Origin: Aphanomyces cochlioides | Taxonomy: Eukaryota > Oomycota > Saprolegniomycetes > Saprolegniales > Verrucalvaceae | Direction: 5' to 3' | NCBI GenBank assembly: GCA_019828595.1 | Contig: JAHQRK010000001.1 | Span: forward strand, 2,790,001 to 2,854,000 | DNA length: 64,000 nucleotides | Shown: one piece after another, positions 10,701 to 21,330 of the stretch | How the letters are laid out: the number at the start of each line of letters is the position of its first letter | Position numbering within the stretch: position 1 is the first letter of the stretch | Translations under genes and position numbers: made by a program | The notes under the pieces: generated by a model | What the model was told of the DNA's origin: nothing | Database searches by the model: none | The model's input: only the letters and a program-made list of their open reading frames with translations

Positions 10701-12287
10701 ATGGGTCGGCCGGCTTCAGGCACGGCGACCCACAAGGTGCTAGCGGCGCGATGGACGAAGAAACGCAAGCAACCGCGACCTACGCCAAAGCGAAACACTC
10801 TACGACCGCTCGATGACGACAACTTTATTTGGCCATGTATTAACGATATTATGAAGGCTCAAGCTGCTCACGCCAACGCAAGACCCAAGGAAGCGAAGCG
10901 TACATCGGACGATCAACCGTGGATTGTCGATGGACGACTTTGGATTCCGGCTGCAGCCGAAGACTTGATTCAACGAATTATGGTGGTCGCTCACTGTGGC
11001 AGCATGGGACATCGCGGCCAAGCGGCGCTAGCCAACCACGTGAAGCGCATATTTTGGATCGAGCGGCTCAACGAACAAGCTGGAAATTTTATCGCTGGAT
11101 GCCTCCTATGTCCTCATGTGAAAGGGGGAATGGTGGTGCATCGACCTTATGCACCAACATGGCACGCCAAGCGAAGAAACGAAGGAAAACACTTCGATTA
11201 TCTGTTTATGGGTGAAACACTAGGGGGATCGAAATATGTTCTGGTTCTCAAGGACGATTTGACACATTTGTGTGAGCTAGTGGCCTGCGATGCACCAACA
11301 AGTCAAGTCTGTGTGGATGCACTCGTGGATTGGGCGAAGCGCTTTGGGATGCCGAGAGTCTGAATCAGCGATCAAGGGACACACTTCAAGAACGTTGCGG
11401 TCAAAGCTCTCGCGCACAAGTTCAAAGTCAAATACGACTTTACCCTAGCCGACTGCCCGTGGCGAAATGGAACGGTGAAACGAATGAATCGCGACATACT
11501 CCAAGTGATGCGTGTGATGCTGCGCGAATTCCGGCTAGCGGAACATCAATGGGACTATCTACTGCCTGTCGTTCAAGCCAACCTCAACCAGACGCCTGTG
11601 CCATCGTTAGCGAACAAGTCACCCATGGAACTGTTTACGGGATTGGAGCCAACTACCCCACTGGATGCGATCATTTTAGGGGCAGGCCTTCGTGACGTCG
11701 GGCCTCTTGGCGCCGATGTCCGAAACAGCCTCGACGGACTGCGTGCAAGTCTATAAGTCCTCCACAAAGCGATCCTCGACAAGAACGAAGCGCGAGCTAC
11801 GAAGGCGATGATTGCGACGGCGGATGCAGAAGCATGCAATGTGTGTGAAGGCGACTATGTGCTATGGTCAAGAGTGGACGAAAAGCATTACCTGAAGCTG
11901 CTTGTCACCTGGATAGGACCATATCGCGTCACACAAGTCAATGAGTATTCCCTGGAGATTGAACATCTGCTGACGAAGGAAAGACGACAAGTTCACATGT
12001 CCAGAGTCAAGATGTATGCCGAGGAAAGCTTTGAAGTCACGGAAGAAATACTCGAACACATCTCTGAACAAGGAATCATGTTAAAGGTTAGCTCTATCTC
12101 TACGCACAAGTTGGACAAAGACGCTGGCGAATACGTGCTACTCATTCACTGGGAAGGCCTCAAAGAGCTCGAAGCATCATGGGAACAACTCAGCAAACTC
12201 AGGCGTGAATGTCCGGCAGTTGTGCAAGCGTATGCGAAGACGATCAAGTCGAAGAAGATACGCGAAGCGCATGAGGCTGCTATGTAG
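10701..12287 (+). pseudogene. Integrase with chromodomain of the Ty3/gypsy element
   Basis: The HHCC zinc domain is present (AHCGSMGHRG... CLLCPH), then the core beginning FDYLFMGETLGGSKY. The second catalytic Asp lies in ISDQGTHFKN, just after an in-frame TGA at 11361-11363, and the late core reads CPWRNGTVKRMNRD. Another in-frame TAA lies at 11754-11756. The C-terminal part (about 12060-12287) matches a chromodomain: aromatic and acidic positions in YVLLIHWEGL followed by SWEQLSKL. Chromodomains in such integrases recognise histone marks and steer insertion. The frame is otherwise continuous (frame 3). Confidence 0.85.
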
Positions 12288-12477
12288 TTGTGGCGCAAGA
12301 CGGAATCAAGAACGCAGCTGCTGCGATCTAGTCGTGGTGCGCATTGAAGTGGAGCGTTGATGCCGTGGTCAAGCCGTGGCTCAAGCTCAAGGGAGAAGTG
12401 AAGACCTGATGCTGCGATCTAGTCGTGGTTCAACTCGAAGACCGAGTCTATGTCCACTTGACGTGGCTTGGGGGGGG

Positions 12478-12798
12478 TGATGTGTGCTGTGACGTGGTTA
12501 AGCCATGTCCAGCCGCATCATAGGCTCGTCCTCGTGACAGTCGGTGCTGCCAATCGTGAACCGCAGTTGAAGCGACGAAGGAGTTTCAAGATGAAGAGTC
12601 GCCGGTTTCAAGATGAAGGGTCACCGTTGAACCGACGTGCTCAAGATAGAAGGAAAAGACGTTCAAGTGAAGATTGGATTCAAGTAGTTAGTTCATTATC
12701 TGCGGCCTACTGCCCAAGTCAATCAATTGCGTGTTCACGGGAGGCGGCACTCCCCCATTTGGTTATTTTTGCGGCGGTGGCTTCGCGGACATACTACA
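12478..12798 (+). repeat. 3' LTR of the Ty3/gypsy element
   Basis: Identical to the 5' LTR. It is preceded by the polypurine tract and by two copies of CTGCGATCTAGTCGTGGT (about 12321 and 12412) in the untranslated region. Confidence 0.93.
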
Positions 12799-13196
12799 AT
12801 TTGGTACAAATTTCCACTTCCTGCGCAATCGAATCACGCCAGTCGAATCGCGCCGTCAATCAATCACGCATCTGATTGGATACAAATATTGTATAAATTG
12901 ATTTGATTGGTCAATTATAAACAACAATGTCCTGAACCATCATCGATCATGCTCCTTTGTGCACGCTCGTCCGTTCATGCAGACAGACGAGATGATGCAA
13001 ATTACTCTTAAGGAAGCCGCGAGGAGCATGTGACGCAAGATACGGCTGTTTTGACTGAGCAAAATGCTCACTAACTTCTCAACATGTACGATTTCACAAA
13101 TCCTGGATGAAATAATGGGTTAAAAGAGACAACGCATTCGATTTTGCTCGTCACAACGATGAATAATGCTTAAAATTGATGATAAGTAATAGTAGA
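12799..13196. other. Intergenic stretch after the Ty3/gypsy element
   Basis: AT-rich, with no supported gene. It begins with the ATTTG target duplication and ends at the GCTTGGAC target duplication of the next element. Confidence 0.4.
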
Positions 13197-13204
13197 GCTT
13201 GGAC

Positions 13205-13952
13205 TAGCGTTGCGTCCTAGACGTCCCGAACGCGATGTCCGTCCTGGACAGGGACAAAATGTTCAGGACATTTGTACTCATCATGTCCATATCAAATTTC
13301 ATTTGTCTATCACGAATGTTATATCCATGAACTAAGTAAATTCAATCTTTCTCTTCCTCAACATCCTCTACAGTTGGAAAGGATTGTTCGTATTGCACTC
13401 GCATGACAGATTCTAGGTCATCCAAGTCAAAAGCATCATCATCACCGTCATCGTCGTCGCATTCAACAACCGATTTACAGAGAAAATCGGTAAAAAATGG
13501 TCGACAAGTAGAATGAATAGCAAAACCAAGTAAATAATCCAAATTATCCACTTCAACCTGCTGTAAAGAAGCAAAACGCAACTGAGTCTGTGATAGAATG
13601 GGCATGCAAGGGTCAGGCGGAACAGTAGAGTAATTTGCTGTTGGTATTGCTGTCGTGCCGCTAGTAGTAGTATACGTAGAAACTCTTCTTGTTGGGCAAA
13701 AGGTGACGAACACCAAACTTCATCCAAACATCCTGAGGCGGAGGCGGCATTGCGTTGAGTGGGTGTACTGCGGATAAACAAACAAGATGTGTTGAAGCGA
13801 CGTTGGTTAAAATCTATTTATAGTGCGAAAGAATAACTGTCATCAAATCGCTTGTTCGCAAGAGTCGCTGTCCCGGACGTTCCCAATCGACTGTCCAGAC
13901 ATGTCCAGGACAACACTGTCTAGGACAAGGATAGGAACAGTACACATCTCTA
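13205..13952 (-). mobile_element. hAT-like element with 8-bp target duplication
   Basis: GCTTGGAC flanks both sides (13197-13204 and 13953-13960). The ends are degenerate inverted repeats: left TAGCGTTGCGTCC, right in reverse complement TAGAGATGTGTACTG, with shared inner words GTCCTAGAC and GTCCTGGACA. The TAG start and 8-bp duplication fit hAT elements. Two overlapping minus-strand frames (13342-13716 and 13413-13781) are the only coding potential. One ends in a strongly acidic tail. I recognise no transposase motif, so it is probably non-autonomous or heavily decayed. Confidence 0.65.
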
Positions 13953-13960
13953 GCTTGGAC

Positions 13961-15340
13961 GGACCCGCTTTAAAGAAGCTTATCGCCATATTTTCCCTCT
14001 GGCGCGGTTGAAGGCTTCATTGTGCTGAAATTGAGAAATCACGCATAAAATAGAAATTTACAGCAAAAGCACAATATTTGCAGTGGATTACATCTCATGG
14101 AGTTGGAGGATATCAATCTACATCCAATTCCCCGCCGTGGGGACCGATCGACGTGGCTGTCATCTTGAATCGCAGTATATCTACTACCGAGTTGAGGCCT
14201 ATGTTGGAGCAGTACGAAGTACGAGAGAAAGAACAAAACCGAAGGCCTCCATCACGGCGAGCATACGATGACCTTGCCGTAGGTACAATATCTACATGGG
14301 AGCTCTGCTCTTGACGCCAAAGACAACTGTGATAGGTATTCCAAACATGCCGAGATTGATGTTTCGTGACCCACAAGGCATGCCGACAGTGAACTTCGGA
14401 GGTGTCGCCAAGTCGCGCCAAAGCCTCTTGGATGGAGACGTCACATTCACGGAATGGAGGATCGCTTTTTGAGTGCATACATCTTGTTCGAATAATTTCA
14501 GTAGCCTTGCCGGTGCATCTTTAGTCGACCCCATCTAGGTGATATCGCTCACCTCCACGCTATCTAGCTCGACGAGAAAATGAAATTCAATGCCGCTGTG
14601 CCATTTCCATGAGCTACTAGAGACCTTGAGAGCTCCAATCCCTACTTCGGTGTCGGGCATCATGCTGGCAGCCACATCTAGAACGCTCCAAGAAGAGCTC
14701 GACATGAAAAAGTCACCAAAGCACTCAGATGTTGCAAGAGATTGAACGAGGATTCTAGCGTGCCCACTAGGACATGAGCCCACATTGAGCCTTTGCGCTT
14801 GCTTTTGTGCTCTCGCCACGACTCTCATCAATGCCACATTTGCAACTCCAAGCAGAACAATCAATTTTGTTTGGTTTCGATTAGCCGACTCGCTGCAGCT
14901 TTGAACGTCGGAGAGGCCTCATCTGTTGTTACGTCAATGGAATCCTCTCAGCGCTAGGCATCTCATGAAATATAGCATCGAGCTTGTCGGTGGAGGAGGC
15001 ACGCTACATTGTGACTGACTTGACAGAATGCTCTGGAACATCACGTGAAGCAAAGTCCACGAACGATTCGGCAGCCATTAGAACTCCATGATGCAGTTTC
15101 ATCAGTCAGCGGGCAGTTTGCCAACACTGTACGTGAAACTCTCCATGACATTTTCAGCGACCACACAGTTTGAAGGTCAAAAACGGCTTTCTAGAACTCC
15201 TCTCTCGACGGCATCATCAAAGGACACACGTCTTCCTTGCCTTGCAACAGAGCAAGCATAGCTAAAGGTGACCACGAAGTCTGATGTATACCAACATGTT
15301 TTCACAGAGCAAGTCAAACATGTTTTCATAGATATCACAT
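13961..15340. other. Stretch with protein-like fragments but no supported gene
   Basis: A 58-codon frame at 14296-14472 (+) reads like a protein (TPKTTVIGIPNM, TVNFGGVAKSRQ), and minus-strand frames occur at 14292-14534 and 14535-14864. They overlap or change frame and I recognise no family. Decayed gene fragments are the likeliest content. No RNA gene or clear repeat was seen. Confidence 0.35.
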
Positions 15341-16675
15341 CTAGGCTACAGCTCCAAGCATGCAATCCCGTGGAGTTGTCGTAGTCGCTGGACACGCTAC
15401 GACTGTCGAGCGTTTGACGCACCTCACCGGGACGATTGCAGTCTCTTCCTTCTGGGGAGCTGCTCTCAGTGAGCACGAATCCAGGAAGTACATGATCATC
15501 TCTCCCTTGCCTTTGATAAACATGGGAGACCGCTCCTCCAAGCAGACTTGGGCGAATTGCATCTTCAGAGTGGAGGCAGCCGCTGGGGACATATTGATAC
15601 GCTCGGCATGACTCGCTGTCTGCATGCGAGCGGCGGTGTTGACAGTGTCTCCAAAGAGACAGTAGCGAGGTCGAGACATGCCCACGACGTTGGCGACGAC
15701 AGGGCCAGTGTGGAAACCAACTCGAATAGCAACGCAGCCTTTGGACGCATCGTGTGGATCAATGGGAACTCTGGATGCCGCTTCCACGACTTCGACTGCG
15801 AACATTGCAACCCGCAGTGTGTGATCTGGCTGAGGTTCCAGCATGCCGCCGCAGCAGACAAAGACGTCGCCAATGGTTTCAACCTTGAAGAGACCGTGCT
15901 TGGCCACGAGATGATCCATGGCCGAGTACAACCGGTCGAGCATGTGCAAGACTGTCGTAGGAGGCACAGAGGCGCAGATCTCTTTGAAGCCAACGATATC
16001 GCTGAAGCAGACCGTGACTGGATCAAAGAAGTCCGCGGGGGGTTTCTGGCGGCGTTTGATGCTCGCAATGACATGACAAGGCAAAATTCCACCCAAGACT
16101 TGCCGAAGACGGAAACGCAGCGCTTCTCGCTCGGCCAGTGCGTTGGACAGGATGCGATGCTCTCGTCGGTATTCGTAATGGCTCATGACTTGGCGTGCAA
16201 GCAAACTTAACGTGTGGATGAGGTGGGAAGGTATCGTCCTTGGTTTCGAGTCGATGACGCAGAGGGCACCGACGGGAATTCCACTTGGAGTGGTGAGTGG
16301 AACACCCAAGTAAAACTTGATAAAGCCTTGTTGGACAAACACATTCTTGCAAAAGTCAGGATGCTGCTCTGTGTTGTTGATGACAAGTGGCGCTTCCGCA
16401 ATGCCGCCATCTTCAGGATCGCCGCCACGAATGCATTGGAGGCAAAACATGTGCCTCGACGAGTACTCGTCAAAGGTGATGTTGTCCATTTGGATGGTTC
16501 CTCCGAAGGAGGCACGGGTGAAGACACGTTGGGCGTCCCAATTGACAAGCGAGAGACAACTGATGGGAGTCGAACAAACCTGCGATGCAATGGCAAGGAG
16601 TCGCTGGACTGCAGGCTCTAGGCGCGGGTCAAGGATGCCATACGAGACGACTGCGTCTTGTCGGCGGCGAATCAT
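15341..16675 (-). CDS. GAF-domain class III nucleotide cyclase, copy C (intact; predicted guanylyl cyclase)
   Basis: A single-exon frame of 444 aa from the conserved MIRRRQ start. Residues about 20-165 form a GAF domain (CSTPISCLSLV, FYLGVPLTTPSGIPVGALCVIDSKPRT). A helical linker follows (YEYRREHRILSNALAEREAL), typical of the coiled coil before cyclase domains. Residues about 205-398 form the catalytic domain. The metal-binding Asp lies in FSDIVGF (226) and in ETIGD (270). The base-selecting positions are Glu266 (KVE) and Cys339 (YCLFGD), the Glu/Cys pair of guanylyl rather than adenylyl cyclases. The catalytic Asn346 and Arg350 are in VNTAAR. There is no membrane segment, so it is probably soluble and active as a homodimer. 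It is the only uninterrupted copy here. Confidence 0.92.
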   Translation of the reverse strand: MIRRRQDAVVSYGILDPRLEPAVQRLLAIASQVCSTPISCLSLVNWDAQRVFTRASFGGTIQMDNITFDEYSSRHMFCLQCIRGGDPEDGGIAEAPLVINNTEQHPDFCKNVFVQQGFIKFYLGVPLTTPSGIPVGALCVIDSKPRTIPSHLIHTLSLLARQVMSHYEYRREHRILSNALAEREALRFRLRQVLGGILPCHVIASIKRRQKPPADFFDPVTVCFSDIVGFKEICASVPPTTVLHMLDRLYSAMDHLVAKHGLFKVETIGDVFVCCGGMLEPQPDHTLRVAMFAVEVVEAASRVPIDPHDASKGCVAIRVGFHTGPVVANVVGMSRPRYCLFGDTVNTAARMQTASHAERINMSPAAASTLKMQFAQVCLEERSPMFIKGKGEMIMYFLDSCSLRAAPQKEETAIVPVRCVKRSTVVACPATTTTPRDCMLGAVA

Positions 16676-16715
16676 GGTGAGATGGAGAATGAGAGGAGAA
16701 ATGAACTATTCAACA

Positions 16716-16795
16716 GTCGTGGATTTATCTCACGGTTGGCGCACTAAAGATAACTTTTAAGCGCGATGGCCTTTGATAGGATCGCTACGAAACGC
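16716..16795 (-). promoter_or_regulatory. Conserved upstream region of cyclase copy C
   Basis: The block TCGTGGATTTATCTCACGG, then GGTTGGCGCACTAAAGATAAC, is almost repeated upstream of copy D (24131-24170). The adjoining AAAGATAACTTTT and TTTGATAGGATCG words recur upstream of copies A and B. It lies 40-120 bp before the start codon, so promoter elements are likely. Confidence 0.5.
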
Positions 16796-16799
16796 CGGG

Positions 16800-17208
16800 C
16801 TTCATAAAGCCATCTTAGCGTGATGAAGCCTTTTTGCATATCCTCAGTCATTGGCGTTGACTCATCAAGCATGTTTTGGGAGTTACAACGACATTGTATG
16901 CTCAATGCATTGTAAAACTACGTTGGGAGTTCCTCTTGAAACCCCTCTCGGGCGACTTTTCCCAGCTCGAACGCCTAACGTGCCATCTCGACGGGATAAG
17001 ATTTGAAGATCTCCGAGGAGATCAACTTGGCTAGACGTGCAAGCAGTGTTTGAGGCTCCATCGTCGAGCGGGTTGAGAGCGAAAGATTACAAGGACGTCG
17101 ATAGAGGGATCTCACTGTGGTTGTGTTGATGGAGATTGGTGAGAGCTTGGAAGAAAAGAGAGATCGAGGCGAAACTCCAAGGCATGACATGGCAATGGCT
17201 ACTATGAG
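16800..17208. other. Intergenic stretch without supported features
   Basis: Only short overlapping frames on both strands. Nothing was recognised. Confidence 0.35.
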
Positions 17209-18218
17209 TTGAAACCACCAAACGCAGCGCTTTTGTCGTCTTGTTGGTCCATGACAATGGTGGATTCAAGAGCATCCAAGTGTGGAAATAAAGTACTCAA
17301 GATCCAGTTGTCTTCTGGTCTCCAATGCTACAGTATATTCTCGAGCTATGGCCATGATACACTTTCTCCAGCTGGGGACAGAGACGAACCCAGCTTTCTT
17401 TGCGTCTACTGGCAATTGTCGTCTCGTTTCTGAAGTGTCGGCAGCGCATTTTGCAGGTGTAACACTACGGAGAGCTTGGCAGTCGTCGTGGATTGTCGAA
17501 GATAAAGACGAAGGTCGGGATCCTTAGCCAATAGTGCTCGGCGTGCAGGTCATGGCGTCCCACAGCCATTTTTGCTGCACGTGGCAGTTACAACTATGAG
17601 GCGATGTAAGAGAAAGTAACTGTCAGAGAGCTTTGTCGTGAGTTCCTCGAGATTTCCTGCATTAATGCTGTTGTCTTTACTTCGTTTTCTAAGGTACACA
17701 TCCGTGCAAATGTTGACCTATGGCCTTGATTGGATGCACTTAGACGAGTGGATGTCATTGTTCAGAGCTGAGAACGCTCTCCGACAGTTACCACTAGTGG
17801 GTTCCAGTGCCTGGCGTAACTGTCCCGTGCAGCAAAATTGGGTGGGACTCCATGACCTGGAGCCCTTGTCGCCCAGCTTCGTCAATATTTTCGACAGCCC
17901 AAGACATCAGCCAAGCACTCCGTTGTGTTACACCTCATGAACCTGCAGAATTTGTTGTCGAAACTTCAGAACGAGGCTACAACGTGACATGGGAGCTCTT
18001 GCCAAGAATGCTGAGTTCATCACTGGATCCTAGCTGGGAAAAACGCGCAATGGCCACTGCTCATGAACTAATATTGTTTCTGGAGCATGTAACCACAACA
18101 GAATTGATTCTCGAGTGCATATTTCATGAGGTGGGTGGATATTCTGGATATACCTGAATCAATCAACCATCTTCCACACAACAAATTGTTGACTTGGGTG
18201 GTTTCAACTGGATTACTA

Positions 18219-18420
18219 CACCATTTGCCGGTTTAGTTCGCATTACTTGCGATATATTTCGTATCATTTGCAATATATTTCGCATCACGTGCAATATATT
18301 TCGAATGACTTGCATTTAATTTCGTGGCCGGCGACGAAAATCGATTTATATTTCGCATGACTTGCATTATATTTCATACCTCTTGCATTTAATTTCGTAT
18401 CACTTGCATTCGATTTCGTG
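18219..18420. repeat. Left terminal inverted repeat of the mariner element
   Basis: Eight or so units of about 21 bp, each beginning TTTCG and containing CTTGCA or a near variant. The copy in inverted orientation is at about 20090-20297. Confidence 0.85.
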
Positions 18421-18617
18421 GTCATCAAAAAATGAAATCCATTAAAGAGTTTACGTCAATTCATGATCTGCGAAAAGCGCTCATTTAATCTAGGCTCCAA
18501 CTTCCATATTGCCTAGAGCTTCAGCAATGCCATAGAACCTATCCAGTCGTATGATGTAGCGACCGAAACCAGAAGTGTCGACCGCTACATGATGAGTTAG
18601 GTATCAAAAATTCATAT

Positions 18618-19680
18618 TTACCTCTGATTGCATCTCGAGCAATATGCTCTAAATACTGAATTCGAAACTCTTCTTGTTTGTCCGTCGGGAGGACGGCCAA
18701 GAAAAGCAGCTAAACGCTCTCGCAAACGAGTTTTGATGAATGCTTTCATCGATGACCAAAGATTCTCGATGGGATTGAGCATCGGTGAGTAAGGGCTAAG
18801 TTTCAGAAGCTGAACGCAAAAAAACTCGTCATCTTCGATGACTCTTGACAATCTATCAAACAGTTAAAATAGATATTTCAAATAAATACTTGGAGTGACA
18901 AGGGGTATAGTCATCAATGACAACAATGTCATTAAAGCTTCCAATTGACTCAATTGCACTGCGAAGCATTCGGCGAAGCCACCCATTGGCATCGTCTGAT
19001 TTGTAAGAACCGCGCTTCATTTCACAGTAGAAAACGTTGGTAGCAGACATAGCACCAATAAGGTGCAAATTTTTTCCATGCTGAGTGGACCTTCGCAATG
19101 AAACAGCACGACTTCCTCGTCTTGACCTTCCCTTTGTTCTTGACGTAAAAATATTGAAATTGGTCTCGTCGATCCATATAGGAATTTTTCCGAGACCTAT
19201 AGCTTCACGCAGGGATCGGACGTAGTTGCGACGGAGCTCCTTGAACTCCTCTGAATTCAATTGCAACGGCTCGTAATGGATAGTCTTGTAAGTGAGCACC
19301 CTCCCTTGCAAGACTGTCTGAACCGTTGACCGAGAAGCGCATATTCCGTATTTGTCGTTAAGTCTCACGCAGATCTCGTCCAAAGTGAGTTGACAATCGT
19401 GTTCCACCCACATTTGCACCTCATCTACACGAGACTCATCGATAAGACACGGCTTATGACCTCCTATGTACGGTTAAGTTTTCAACTCTTCAGTATTACC
19501 TCTTTGTTTGGGAACAGTGTCTTGATTTACTATCCATGTCCGAGCTGTGGACTCGCTGACTCCATTTGCTCGGGCAATGGCTTTCCAATCTTCCCCCGAG
19601 TTGCATGCTTGGATGATTCTCTTCTTCGGCGACGAAAAATATTTCTTGTACTTCCCACGGGTTTGTGTCTGGTCAAACAT
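18618..19680 (-). CDS. Tc1/mariner transposase, three exons, probable C-terminal frameshift
   Basis: Exon 1 (start 19680) encodes a helix-turn-helix domain (KKRIIQACNSGEDWKAIARA, ARTWI). A GT-AG intron of about 40 nt (GTAATACTG...TACATAG) joins it to a second DNA-binding half and GGHKPCLIDE. The catalytic core has the first Asp in WIDETNFN and the second in VVIDDYTPCHS. A second short intron (GTATTTATT...TTGATAG) leads to SPYSPMLNPIENLWS with the catalytic Glu, about 35-36 residues after the second Asp. Beyond KTRLRERLAAFLGRP the sensible frame (EEFRIQYLEHIARDAI) is offset by one base, so the extreme C-terminus is disturbed. The catalytic triad is complete. Confidence 0.85.
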
Positions 19681-19746
19681 TAGATCTACATAGATTCTTG
19701 CACTACCGCGCGCGTAGTCTCTGCTGATGTGTTCATGGCAGGATGT

Positions 19747-19893
19747 ATTCGAAAATGCGCCAAATCTTGCCTAAAGACTCAAAAAGCGCGCGAGAGTTTG
19801 GCGCACTTCAATACTTTATTGAAGTATCATAGTGTAGCGAAACTTTCGCGCGCTTTTTAAAATTGTAGGCAAGCTTTGGTGCATTTTCGAATG
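19747..19893. repeat. 147-bp palindrome inside the mariner element
   Basis: ATTCGAAAATGCGCCAAAT at the left is matched in inverted orientation by GGTGCATTTTCGAAT at the right. Inner pairs include AAAAAGCGCGCGA with CGCGCGCTTTTT and CTTCAATA with TATTGAAG at the centre. It lies just upstream of the transposase start, as a nested fold-back element or a leader hairpin. Confidence 0.7.
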
Positions 19894-20089
19894 TCCATGG
19901 CATGGGCACACCAGTTGAGACTACACGTGTAGAGAAAGACTCTATATGCAATCTAACATTGCCCAGTCATAACACTTTGGGTAGTACAAGATACACGTTT
20001 CCTCGCCAAAGTCGGTAATCTTCGAAGCATTAAGCCCATGAGAAAATTGGAAATGAATAATTTTTAATTGTTAGCTGCGAATTTAAATG

Positions 20090-20297
20090 CAAGTGATACG
20101 AAATATAAGCTAAAAATACGAAATTAAATGCAAGAGGTATGAAATATAACGCAAGTCATGCGAAATATAAATCGATTTTCGTCGCCGGCCACGAAATTAA
20201 ATGCAAGTCATTCGAAATATATTGCACGTGATGCGAAATATATTGCACGTGATACGAAATATATCGCAAGTAATGCGAACTAAACCGGCAAATGGTG
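20090..20297. repeat. Right terminal inverted repeat of the mariner element
   Basis: Inverted copy of 18219-18420, with the same 21-bp unit structure and the GTCGCCGGCCACG interruption. Confidence 0.85.
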
Positions 20298-20764
20298 TAG
20301 TTGTTATGCCTTTGAGCCTCGCCTATCTTGATGTCCTCCAGAACGAGATCTCGTCCATCGACTCAACCACATTGAGATCAATTGCTATGGTTGCATTGTC
20401 AAATCTTACGCGATCCTAAGTTGCAAGTGCATGCTTCTCCACTTCTTCCAAGGTACTCTTGCTGTCGGTTATCTCGACCCAATCAAGACATAGAGATCAA
20501 GCAATACATCCTCCAAAGTTATAAAGTGTCCGAGAGTTATCCTCAGTTTTCTGAACAAGTTTGCAAATGAGAGCATCAAAGAAATTGGCGGCGCTGGACC
20601 GACGACGTCTTCATTGCTCATGTGCTCCTAAACATTAGCACGAAATGATTGTTTTCAATAGCGCCGATGTTGCTGATGAGGCTAGACGAAAACAGAGAAT
20701 AGATTAAAATGTCATTGATCATTTCAGTTAGACTGGATCTGTATCTTCCTTCTTGAATTTCTGC

Positions 20765-21330
20765 AGACAACCACCCCGTTTACGCCGCCAGCGAAGTTCC
20801 ACCCCGATTTTCTCCTTCAAATGCCACATCCAGCCATGGTGAATGTTGCAGACGTTCCTGACGAAATTGCCCCTGCTTTTGCAGACTGGCCTCTGTTCCT
20901 GGACCGAACGTGTTTCTGCCCGCAAATTTGTCTTTTCCAGAAAGAACAGGGAGTAACCTGACGATTGAAGAAATCGGATACCTCTGCTGCTGGTACAACA
21001 ATGAATTTGGTATCATTGGCAACGACGTCCAATGATACCAAAATCACCGTTACAATGAATTTGGTATCATTGGCAACGACGTCCAATGATACCAAAATCA
21101 CCGTTATACCAGCAGCAGAGGTATCCGATTTCTTCAATCGTCAGGTTACTCCCTGTTCTTTCTGGAAAAGGCAAGTTGGCCAGAGGAAACACGTCCGGTC
21201 CAGGAACAGGCGACCCGTCTGCAAAAGCAGGGGCAATATCGTCGGGAATGTCGACAAAATTCGCCATGGCTGGATGAGGCACTTGAATGAGAAATTGGCT
21301 GGCGGCGTAAACGGGGTAGTTGTCCTAACG
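20765..21330. repeat. Long inverted duplication with coding-like arms and a 54-bp tandem at its centre
   Basis: CCCCGTTTACGCCGCCAGC near 20772 faces GCTGGCGGCGTAAACGGGG near 21298. The arms of about 250-280 bp pair throughout, with several mismatches. Each arm carries a diverged copy of the same coding stretch (LTIEEIGYLCCWYN), open on the minus strand in the right arm and frameshifted on the plus strand in the left arm. At the centre (about 20999-21110) the 54-bp unit AATGAATTTGGTATCATTGG... occurs twice, and each unit is itself palindromic (TTTGGTATCATTGG / CCAATGATACCAAA). Confidence 0.75.

Larger units (their letters stand above)
6509..12798 (+). mobile_element. Ty3/gypsy chromodomain LTR retrotransposon (structurally complete)
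   Basis: Two 321-bp LTRs (6509-6829 and 12478-12798) start TGATGTGTGC and end ACTACA, and are identical by eye over their full length. The element is flanked by the 5-bp duplication ATTTG (6504-6508 and 12799-12803). A G-rich polypurine tract (GGCTTGGGGGGG) precedes the 3' LTR. I could not identify a tRNA primer-binding site after the 5' LTR. The internal region holds gag, aspartic protease, reverse transcriptase, RNase H, integrase and a C-terminal chromodomain, in the order of chromoviruses. The coding frame is broken by several shifts and stops, yet the LTRs show no divergence. Confidence 0.93.
18219..20297 (-). mobile_element. Tc1/mariner-superfamily transposon with about 200-bp terminal inverted repeats
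   Basis: TA duplications lie at 18217-18218 and 20298-20299. The ends are inverted copies starting CACCATTTGCCGGTTTAG and extend about 200 bp inwards (18219-18420 and about 20090-20297) with few differences. The repeats consist mostly of about 21-bp units of the type TTTCGTATCACTTGCATATA, broken by a GTGGCCGGCGACG segment. The minus strand encodes a DDE transposase (18618-19680). A palindrome lies between the transposase start and the right arm. Confidence 0.9.
17209..20575 (+). pseudogene. Decayed host gene split by the mariner element (helical-repeat-like protein)
   Basis: Plus-strand fragments before the mariner insertion (17282-17527, 17638-17940, 17807-18157) and after it (about 20300-20418) read as short alpha-helical pieces: LLPRMLSSSLDPSWEKRA and ATAHELILFLEHVTTTEL, then LAYLDVLQNEISSIDSTTL and SIAMVALSNLTRS. 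The pattern resembles HEAT/armadillo repeats, but no family can be named. Frames change several times, and stops follow soon after each piece, so this is a broken gene. The insertion site is TA at 18217. Confidence 0.4.

Noticed and set aside
18219..18420. Regularly spaced 21-bp repeats resembling a CRISPR array
   Set aside because: The units are contiguous without spacers, lie in transposon ends, and the genome is eukaryotic.
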